From contig BTRK01000003.1 in the NCBI GenBank assembly GCA_036245805.1, positions 39,325,215 to 39,389,214 on the forward strand: DNA of 64,000 nucleotides. The letters are read 5' to 3'. The translations under genes were made by a program, and so were the position numbers. Shown piece by piece: positions 55,383 through 64,000 of this stretch. The notes under the pieces are model-generated. The model was given only the letters and a program-made list of their open reading frames with translations. It ran no database searches and was not told where the DNA came from. This stretch comes from Pristionchus mayeri. Lineage: Eukaryota > Nematoda > Chromadorea > Rhabditida > Neodiplogasteridae. Positions within the stretch are counted from its first letter, which is position 1; every line of letters begins with the position of its first letter.

Positions 55383-57790
55383 TATCCTTAATCTGTGAAT
55401 TAGTCACTCCACTCCCTCCATTACATGGTTTCGATTCGCCAGACATCGAGTGAAATGGAGAGAGCAAAAAATTCCTTGCTGATCAGGTGCATCCAGGTGT
55501 TTATCCTGTCGTACATTCTTCTTGAAGGACTGTGGTCTTTAGCTGCAACGCAGCCGATTCTGCGGTAAGTTGAATACTGCTCATCCGTCTCTCTCCGTAC
55601 TCCTCTCCATCAGTGGTATCATCCTCGCAGGTTTTACTCTCCAGCCCAATCCGACTGGTCGGCGGCATTCCCTCCACCACGATGTGCATCGATCGATAAG
55701 TCGATGTTTTGAGAAACTTCGCCATCCCTCACCTTACAGGGGACGTAAACACTTTTCCCATCAGCAGCGACCTCCTGTATGATCAGAACTACCTCCACGA
55801 CCTCCGCGCTGCTCGATTGACTACTAAGTCTGGGCGAGATGAGATTACGGAAAATTCAATGTTTTCTGGGTCAAGTAGTCAGTAATATTGGTTGTAAAAG
55901 GAAGCTACTGGTATCACCGCGTGCGCAACGTCCAGGTAAGATTGCAGCGTCCGTCACGCAGCTGCAGCAACAACGAAGAGAGGGCTGAAATAGGGCGACA
56001 TTTATACTTCAGAAACTTGTCTAATTTTGGTTCTGCGATGCCCACTTTCTAAGAGCAGATATTGAGCCGTAGTGCATGTTACAAGTTTGTTATAAAAACA
56101 ACAAAATGAAATGATCTCGGAAATGTATAGGGAATCAGAATTTTCTTCTTCAATCACCACTGATCTTAATCTTCAACTCCTCTCTCGACGGCGCGGCCGA
56201 AATCGAAAACATTAGACTGCGATTGGACGGCGGGAACGTCGGAATTTTGAATCAGAAACCAAAAGAGCCCCCAGAAAGGATCGATATTCGATCTTCTTTA
56301 CCTAGCCCGTGATAATGAGCAGTGCTAGAAATGGTCCAACCTTCGTCCGATCCAGCATGTGGTAGAGCAGTGCATGTAATTACAGTTGTTTCGTGTCATG
56401 TACTTCCTAGAGCTCTCTCACTACCAATAAACGACACCTGTGGAACACCCTGGCTGCTCAAACATTCCAGGGAAATACTTCTACGATTTCCATGGGCTAT
56501 GTAAATACCAACGATTGAGGTGATGTTAATTCAACATTCTTGGGAGCCATCTTGAAACACCAAATCACATTCTCTGAATTTCCACAGCACCCATCAAGTC
56601 GCCCGAGACGCATACGAAATAACACTCGTTCAATCACTCCTCATATCGAGGAGCCGATGGAAGAGAGTAAAAAGCACACATAAAATATCATAGGCCAATT
56701 CAGATCTTAATTTAGAAAATACTCGTTTTTCTTTAAACTCCATCACGCACCGAAACAATACGTTCACATGGACTACATTACCTAGACGGAGCATCAATCC
56801 CCATGGCTCATCAGATGTAACCGGAGCACTGCCGAATATTGGCCTATAACTATGGAATATATTTTTTATTATAATTACCTGTTCGCTTTGATCACAACAT
56901 TTAGTCACTAAAATAATGAAACAATGTTCCTTCACATCTTCAGAGAGCAGGGTCCGAATTTCGCTCGACCGGTGGATTGCACGTTTCAAGAATACCTAAT
57001 CACAACCTGGGCCCTTTCAAAGCAATATCATACCGTCTCCTTAGGTACAAGCACAAAATAAAACCAAAAAATAATCTACTCTGTAATTTACAGAACTCTC
57101 ATAAATCAATAATGACCTACCGATGGGAGCACCGGATATCTTGATGAACTCCTTGGTGATAGAAACTCGGGTATCTAAACAAATAAGTCATTTATTTTCA
57201 CAAAATGGGCGGATCTTCTTTTAGTCACCGATATACTGCTAAAGAGAACTTCACAATCCCTTATGAAACGGGTCATCAGCCGTTCCATTTCGTGTGTGGT
57301 TGATTATGATCCATGAAACCGCAAAAGGATGGAAAATCAGTGAATAGTCCCACCTCATACCCAATATGCCTCCCTCCGTGAAACGCGCCCTCACCCGGTA
57401 TTACAAGATTCTGATTGACCACGAGGAAATAAAAGAGCCACTCTTCTCACCTGATTGCTCTTGTTCGCCAGATCATCAGCCGAGTCGATGACGATGATGA
57501 TGATGCGCAACTACTTCGCCGCCGGTATTTGTCGATTACTGACTACTGTATCCCTGAACTACAGTAATCGAACAATGCAAATTACTTCTCCCTTGAAAAT
57601 TTTTTCTACTCTTACTAGTTACAATAATACCACTTATCCCTTTATTGCCAGCTCCAAAATCACTTTGTTACCTACCTCAGAGTCCAGCAGTGTCTGGACG
57701 GTGTTCGTTTCCATGCCGAATCGAGGCAGCCAGAGGTGCTGCGAGTCTACTGAATGAGATATTTAACATTCTTAGGTTCCCTCTTAGTGA
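55383..57790 (-). pseudogene. Copy T of the unidentified gene-fragment cluster
   Basis: This is the least decayed copy in several exons. Minus-strand pieces in order are METNTVQTLLDSE before GTAGGT (near 57680-57745), IIVIDSADDLANKSNQ before GTGAGA (57451-57505), DTRVSITKEFIKISGAPIG before GTAGGT (57121-57178), RAIHRSSEIRTLLSEDVK (56940-56995), LLYHMLDRTKVGPFLALLI (56310-56375), MFSISAAPSREELKIKIS (56160-56240) and a degenerate LQLRDG piece (near 55975). I could not name the protein. Exon ends are conserved between copies, so the ancestor was a real spliced gene. Confidence 0.5.
55733..55834 (-). pseudogene. PTPMT1-like active-site exon, diverged copy
   Basis: The minus strand reads VAADGKSVYVPCK before a GTGAGG donor. 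The catalytic Cys codon (TGT) is present but the preceding His is Pro, and the 5' part is frame-shifted (about 1 bp lost near 55828). It is more diverged than the copies at 24-40 kb. Confidence 0.6.
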
Positions 57791-57884
57791 GTTCCACATT
57801 TTATTTAATTAAATGAATTAAATGACAATATTCAGTACTTATCATGCCATACTAATTCTGCACAGTCAATTATATTTAGTTGAA

Positions 57885-58430
57885 AGCTTCGAACGAAGAA
57901 CGATTGGGGATCCACTGATTCAATCCTTTTGCAACAATCGTGAAACCCCAATCATCATATTGGAAAAATTGCAAAATATATTTTCGGTTTTCGATATCTC
58001 TCCCCGTCCTACGCCCTTGTGAATGCTGCTCGAGTGTGTGTCCGATCACTGCCTCCTTCCACTCTCTTCCAGTCAAAATATCAGGTTGTAACAAAAGTTT
58101 TGCACGATTTTCAAATTTTCGATAGACATTCCGAAGTCATTTTATTTATGGAATTCTGATCAGGCTATACTAATTCAGCACAGTAATTTTTATTTACTCG
58201 GATAAATCGAACGTCCTCATTGGATTGGGGATTCGTTGATTCTATCCTCTTAAAACATTCGTGAAACACCAACCAGCATATTCGTCAAATATCAAAATAT
58301 ATTTTCACTATTTTTGATATCTCTCCCCGTCCTACGTCCTTGTGCATGCTGCTCGAGTGCGTGTCTGATTATTGCACTGTCCGTAAAATTTATCCGATCC
58401 CCCGTTCTCCCCCATACCGCAACCATCTGC
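57885..58430. repeat. Tandem duplication with about 330-bp offset
   Basis: The block with GATATCTCTCCCCGTCCTAC, TGCTGCTCGAGTG and the upstream AACAATCGTGAAACNCCAA word occurs at about 57900-58060 and again at about 58230-58380, with roughly 10-15 percent difference by eye. Confidence 0.8.
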
Positions 58431-61074
58431 ATGGCTCATATTTGTTCGCTAGACTATGTGCCTCGTATCAGTTATCGATATATATTTAGAATGCCGAACT
58501 CCACCCAAATTGCACTCAACTCACTCCAACTGGATGTCGTTTACACGCGTGCGCAATCGGGCGAGCAATCGTTCGATCATTCATCGCATCGAGTTGACGG
58601 AAGAAGAAAATGAGTCAGTCGGTGCTTAACGATCGCATATCAATTGAAGAATAATTTTAGACGCATTGTTTTTATTGTAAACAAGTAAAATCTCGTTTAT
58701 ATTGCTCAAAATTTCGGCTCCTTGTTCCTCATAGTCATGCATTCTCTCAGAAGACGCGTGATATGAATTTTTAATAACTGGCATACGAATTACTGCTTAG
58801 CGGCACTCATTCGCCGTTAAATCGCACTCAGGATTCACTTTATCCGAAGTTTCACAAACAGCTTTGAGGCTATTTACATACGCGCAAAGTTCATTGACGG
58901 AGCAGGGATGTGGCTAGTTCGTTTATGTTTCACTTGCTCAACATAATTTTCGCCTCGTTCTTGGTAATTTGGCTACAGTTTCCCATTGCGAGCGAAATAT
59001 CTTCGTGGTGGGACTCCCTAGCATCCATTCGTGTTACCCCTTCTTTTACTCCCAAAACCTCTAGCTCTCTACTCTTCCCATTCGATATTCTAACCGGGGG
59101 GGGGGGGGGGGGAGTGCGTCTAATGAAAATAATATCGGCTTCTCATTTGCTTGTTCTTTCACAAGATCATCAGCCAAGTTAACGACAATGATATCATTGA
59201 TGTCTTCATCTTCGTCTTTATTTTTTTGAATTTTATAGCAACTAAAAAGTTTCCTGGAAAGTTTGTGTAGAATATTTGCTAGTGTTTCCAACGGTGCCAA
59301 TATGAGAACACAGAAAAATTACCCGAAAAAATATTCATTCAGATAGTTTGCTGATTCCGCGTTTCGCTTTCTACTCAAGTAGGGGAATATTGTATGCTTA
59401 CAATCATTGCGAAGGTTGATGTTGTCCATTAAAAAAATTTTTCTCGCCGATATCTTATTTAATAGTATTGTTATGACCTCGTTCTACGTAGTTACCGAAT
59501 TCTCTGCTAAACAATATAAAAGCTGTTACAAAAATACACCTCTGTTTCGCGAATCGTGCCTTTCCAGCTGGTTCAACGAGGATTAGCTGCAGTTGGTCTA
59601 CCACCAGGATAAGAGAGGAACGATCGCCAGAGGGAGGAGGAGATCACTAAGAACGAGAGATTACACGAGATGGATGGAAGAACACAACTGTGGACTACAA
59701 ATATCAGAGACACTTATTCTCGACCAGTCTTCGAGGGTAAACGTTTCATAAATTATGCAGAAACATAGAAAATAATCAATTGGATCTAATTGATCTCACT
59801 TTTCAGTCGCAAACATAGAATTCAGTCGCAAACATAGATCGAAAAAAATCCTCCCTGCGTTTCTTCAGTTATACAAGAAAGACGAATGTAGATTTTAAAA
59901 TAATAAACTTTCGCGGCTAATAATGGGGATGGTCGATACTTGAGTTACAATTTTGCTAATATTAGAGCAAGAAGCAATGAAAGATAGAGTGCTGTTCAAC
60001 CAAAAAAAAAAACTTGACAATTCGAGGTTGCACATTATCTTTGAACATAGAGAAATTTCTTCAATTCAGTGCGCCGCGGGGGAACATGCCACAATCATCA
60101 AATAACTCTCGCATTGAAGTAAGCTCAAATGTCTTATCTGCAGCTGCCACCAGCAGTTTGAGCACCACAAGTAGTCGCGAGTCGCAGTCCTTTTCATATA
60201 AGGAAAGAGTTCAAGCATAGGGCTGCAAGGAGGGAATGCCTCATTTTTTTAGTTCTCAACTATTTTTCCAAGCATTAGTTAAAGGGGGCTCCGGGGAATG
60301 TTTAGTCACCCATGGTGACAGTGTGGATATTGTAGAGGCCACTAACCCGATCAGAAATAACTTTGTCCGAAGTTCCACAGATGACTCTGAGGCTATTTAC
60401 ATACGCGCAAAGTTTATTGATTGTTCAGGGTCGTGGCTGTTTATTTTATGTTTCACTTGCTGAACTTCATACTCGCCTCTTTCTCGGGCTAAAATTCGCT
60501 ACAGTTTCCCATTGAGAGCGCAGAATTTTCATGGTGGGACTCCCTAACATTCATTCCCCGGAGCACTCCTTTAAGGAACATTTAAGAGAGAGAAAATTTG
60601 AAACTCTTACAATCTGAAGTTGAATAATGTATCTCTTTGAAAATTCGCTCTAGGTGGATCACCTGAACAGGTACGAACAGGATAGATCGAGGTTTCACTA
60701 GGTGATCACTACACGAGGCGAAGCAACAAATTAATCGTCCTATGGCGAATTGTTTAATATCACTTTACACTTTAAGAAACCTGAGGCCTTCAGATTGCGT
60801 GTTCCAGTCCTGTCGCAGTCAGCAGCTCGCCGTTATCACCTGAGAGAACTTTGATATTTAATATCTCTAATGACCTCAATTATAAACAGATTCCAACCAT
60901 AACAGCTCTAACTAAAACGGAATTCGTATTCTCTAGAACTTTCACAATATTTGTCCATGGAGTACCGCATTCAACTCCATTAATAACGCTATTAATGAAT
61001 GCCTACCGCAGCGATCGTCTGTAATAGGTCACAAGTGCTGCGGAACCAGCAACATAGCGACCCTGATCAATCGA
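58431..61074. other. Non-coding, partly duplicated DNA
   Basis: The block 58861-59040 (GAGGCTATTTACATACGCGC, ...TGGTGGGACTCCCTA) recurs at 60385-60555. A decayed exon like IIVIDSADDL of the fragment cluster lies on the minus strand near 59150-59205 (IIVVNLADDLVKEQANE). A 17-G run occupies 59096-59112. A candidate exon-like stretch at about 59571-59734 could not be assigned. Confidence 0.4.
60736..60820 (+). repeat. Degenerate tRNA-Arg-like sequence
   Basis: AGATTGCGTGTTCCAGTCCTGTCGCAGTC resembles the 3' half of a tRNA-Arg, and GTCCTATGGCGAATTG could be its damaged 5' half. The anticodon arm is malformed (CTGA, 5-nt loop, TCAG) and the B-box is imperfect, so it is a relic at most. Confidence 0.25.
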
Positions 61075-61836
61075 GAGTTTCTCGTTTCACTATGTTGTCA
61101 TCAGATGACCAAAATGAAGTTATACAATTCATTTGAAAAGACTTGACCAAAAATCAAAAAAAAATATACGACAATTCTAAAATACGAGCTTCAATTCGAT
61201 GAGCACCAGCTTTAATTCTCGGACGACGTGATGGAAAGGAAGCCAACGAGTGGATGGCGTCAGAGGCGGGATTCTAAATCATTCTTCAAAAAACGCACAT
61301 AGAGTTGCATTTGAATGATTTTTAAGCCCATTTTTCAATAAGTAAAATTATCATCAAAACTTGTTTTGATTCTCTATCAGTTTTTAAAAATCCCCTACAC
61401 CTCAAACAGGCAATTTTTACTCTTTTCTAATGGAAATACATATACGAATTAACAAATAGAATCTCGGGCGCTGAGAAAATCAAAGCATTCACCTACATAA
61501 TAAGGAAATTCAGACTCCTCCTGTAATAGGTAGCAGGGAATTCATCTGAGTCGTCTAGGTGTTGAAACATCTTAAATCTATGTTCCTTTTCGAAATAACT
61601 AATATTTTAAAAATTGTGAACTTCTAAAACCTACGTGATCGGTGTACGTCCCACATCTTTTGTGCTTCACCTTTACCTTTTTTGCACACGTAATCTCTCG
61701 CGATCAATCGACTCGTAGTTCCCAACAATAAAGATCAATATTATCGTCCCTAAACGATCAATGCCACTCCCTCGTATCGTACATGATCGAAGATGTGTTT
61801 CTTTTCTTCCTTCCTAGTCGTTGTCTCATTGGAAGC
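61075..61836. repeat. Diverged repeat block homologous to 14.2-14.7 kb
   Basis: It begins with the dispersed TTTCTCGTTTCACTATGTTGTCATC word and continues with landmarks shared with 14.2-14.7 kb (CCTCGTATCGTACATGATCGA against CCTCGTACCGTACAAGATTGA). Confidence 0.6.
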
Positions 61837-62438
61837 TCACAGGATGTTCACCGCCTTGCGAACATCTCCCAAACTTGAAGTCGCCTGAACGGGGAAATGA
61901 CACTGATAGATTTTTTTAGCTTTGCCCATTTCCAAAATGGGTGCATTGGGAGTCTGTGGCTCAAAATCTTTCATTGTTGTTCTAAGAGAAACCGCAACAG
62001 AATAATCGGATAGGAGTGTAAACTCATTCCCTAAACCCATAGTATGAAACATTAAACGCATTCGCGACCCTTGGACTCATATGAAAGGTTTTCAAGGTCA
62101 AATGAAATAAGAGAAACAAGAACATTAGATAAGCAAAATCCTATCTTTGCGAGTTGCTTTCCTGCAATGCATCGGATTCGACCGTTGAAGCGGAGCCTCG
62201 CTTGAGATGAAATGGTGAACAACGCACAAGAAGGAAACACTTCCCACTTTCCTTCTACGAGATTACCCTGAAAGGGGGGGCGGACATTTGCGGGGTGTCC
62301 CTAAAAGACGACGGCCCATAGGACCTAAAAGACGGCCCGACGGCCCATAATCATTTTTACAATTTCCCAAGCACCCAGAGTGGTGCCTGATGGCCGCCGG
62401 TGCTCAGAAACGACTCGAAGGCCCTTGTAAATGTTACA

Positions 62439-64000
62439 GCCCGTAGACATGCTCGACGGCCCTCCCCCGTGTTCGACTGCCCATAGACATGCACGACGGC
62501 CCTCCCCCGTGTTCGACGGCCCCTAGACATGGCCGACGGCCCTCCCCCGTGTTCGACGGCCCATAGACATGCTCGACGGCCATCCCCGTGTTCGACGGCC
62601 CATAGACATGCTCGACGGCCCTCCCCCGTGTTCGACGGCTCCTAGACATGCTCGACGGCCCTCCCCCGTGTTCGACGACTCCTAGACATACTCGACGGAT
62701 CTCCCTCGTGTTCGACGGCCCCTAGACATGATCGACGGCCCTCCAATGTCTTCGAAGGCCCTAGACATGCTCAACGGCCCTCCAATGTGTTCGACGGCCC
62801 TAGACATGCTCGACGGCCCTCCCCCGTGTTCGACGGCCCCTAGACATGCTCGACTGCCCTCCCCCGTGTTCGACGGCCCCTAGACATGCTCGACGGCCCT
62901 CCCCCGTGTTCGACGGCCCCTAGACATGCTCGACGGCCCTCCCCCGTGTTCGACGGCCCCTAGACATGCTCGACGGTGCTCCTCCGTGTTCGACGGCCCT
63001 CCAATGTGTTCGACGGCCCTAGACATGCTCGACGGCCCTCCCCCGTGTTCGACGGCCCCTAGACATGCTCGACGGCCCTCCCCCGTGTTCGACGGCTCCT
63101 AGACATGCTCGACGGCCCTCCCCCGTGTTCGACGACTCCTAGACATACTCGACGGATCTCCCTCGTGTTCGACGGCCCCTAGACATGATCGACGGCCCTC
63201 CCCCGTGTTCGACGGCCCCTAGACATGCTCGACGGACCTCCCCCGTGTTCGACGGCCCATAGACATACTCGACGGCCCTCCCCGTGTTCGACGGCAATCC
63301 AATGTGTTCGACGGCCCTCCCCCGTGTTCGACGGCCCATAGACATACTCGACGGCCCTCCCGCGTGTTCGACGGCCCCTAGACATGCTCGACGGTGCTCC
63401 CCCGGGATCGACGGCAATCCAATGTGTTCGACGGCCCTCCCCCGTGTTCGACGGCCCCTAGACATGATCGACGGCCCTCCAATGTGTTCGACGGCCCTCC
63501 CCCGTGTTCGACGGCCCCTAGACATGCTCGACGGTGCTCCCCCGGGATCGACGGCAATCCAATGTGTTCGACGGCCCTCCCCCGTGTTCGACGGCCCCTA
63601 GACATGATCGACGGCCCTCCAATGTCTTCGAAGGCCCTAGACATGCTCGACGGCCCTTCAATGTGTTCGACGGCCCTAGACATGCTCGACGGACCTCCCC
63701 CGTGTTCGACGGCCCATAGACATACTCGACGGCCCTCCCGCGTGTTCGACGGCCCCTAGACATGTTCGACGGCCCTCCCCCGTGTTCGACGGCCCCTAGA
63801 CATGCTCGACGGCCCTCCCCCGTGTTCGACGGCCCCTAGACATGCTCGACTGCCCTCCCCCGTCTTCGACGGCCCCTAGACATGCTCGACGGTGCTCCCC
63901 CGTGTTCGACGGCCCCTAGACATGATCGGCGGCCCTCCAATGTCTTCGAAGGCCCTAGACATGCTCGACGGCCCTCCAATGTCTTCGACGGCCCCTAGAC
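62439..64000. repeat. 40-bp GC-rich minisatellite, about 39 units, running off the window
   Basis: Units of the form CTCGACGGCCCTCCCCCGTG followed by TTCGACGGCCCCTAGACATG repeat with substitutions and short deleted variants (a CCAATGTG version). A decayed edge with ACGACGGCCCATAGGACC lies at 62308-62360. Since 40 is not a multiple of three, units cycle through all frames and give open frames on both strands that should not be called genes. Confidence 0.95.

Noticed and set aside
59571..59734. Exon-like stretch between CCAG and GGTAAACG
   Set aside because: The frame contains an early stop near its start and the peptide resembles nothing I recognise.
61837..62061. Minus-strand 74-codon frame (MRLMFHTMGLGNEF...)
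   Set aside because: Composition looks protein-like, but no motif, homologous copy or splice partner could be found. Left unannotated.
62434..63763. Many open frames of 60-128 codons in the last 1.6 kb
   Set aside because: They are translations of the 40-bp minisatellite in rotating frames on both strands.

Overview
The window is eukaryotic, and most likely nematode. It has spliceosomal introns with GT..AG borders and short nematode-like acceptors (TTTCAG, TTCTTCAG). It also has a 3' gene end recognisable as the PRP16/MOG-1 splicing helicase, a mariner element, and a Ty3/gypsy retrotransposon. The genus is not proven; intron sizes of roughly 60-330 bp and moderate GC would suit a rhabditid or diplogastrid worm.

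Layout. 1-2361: a 647-bp satellite built of alternating inverted halves. 3145-5896 (+): the last nine exons of the PRP16-type helicase (mog-1). 6366-8130: a long fold-back repeat. 8310-11812 (+): a ten-exon gene joining tandem acidic K-E-E-P motifs, one per exon, to a C-terminal HMG box; its largest intron is filled with hairpins and tandem repeats. 14777-16026: a dead mariner with nearly perfect ends. 17198-18235: another fold-back. 18.3-42.5 kb: a nest of direct and inverted duplications around an almost perfect 3.4-kb palindrome (axis near 29,966). These duplications carry broken exons of a PTPMT1-type phosphatase and of an unidentified gene family, with two further fold-back elements inserted. 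44.1-44.9 kb: tandem repeats, including thirteen exactly spaced 39-bp units made almost wholly of heat-shock-element pentamers. 45.1-49.3 kb: the most complete PTPMT1-like gene (minus strand), probably close to the source of the amplified pieces. 49683-53518: a Ty3/gypsy element with a 5-bp target duplication and a large internal deletion. 54077-55312: a composite repeat with inverted ends and three tRNA-like modules. 55.4-58.4 kb: another copy of the unidentified gene fragments. 62439-64000: a 40-bp GC-rich minisatellite running off the window.

Only mog-1 (partial) and the HMG-box gene look like ordinary functional genes. The phosphatase at 48.3-49.3 kb has a complete exon order but a one-base frame break and a Ser where the catalytic Cys is expected. 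The remaining open frames are almost all products of repeats. All identifications are by reading motifs; no database search was possible.
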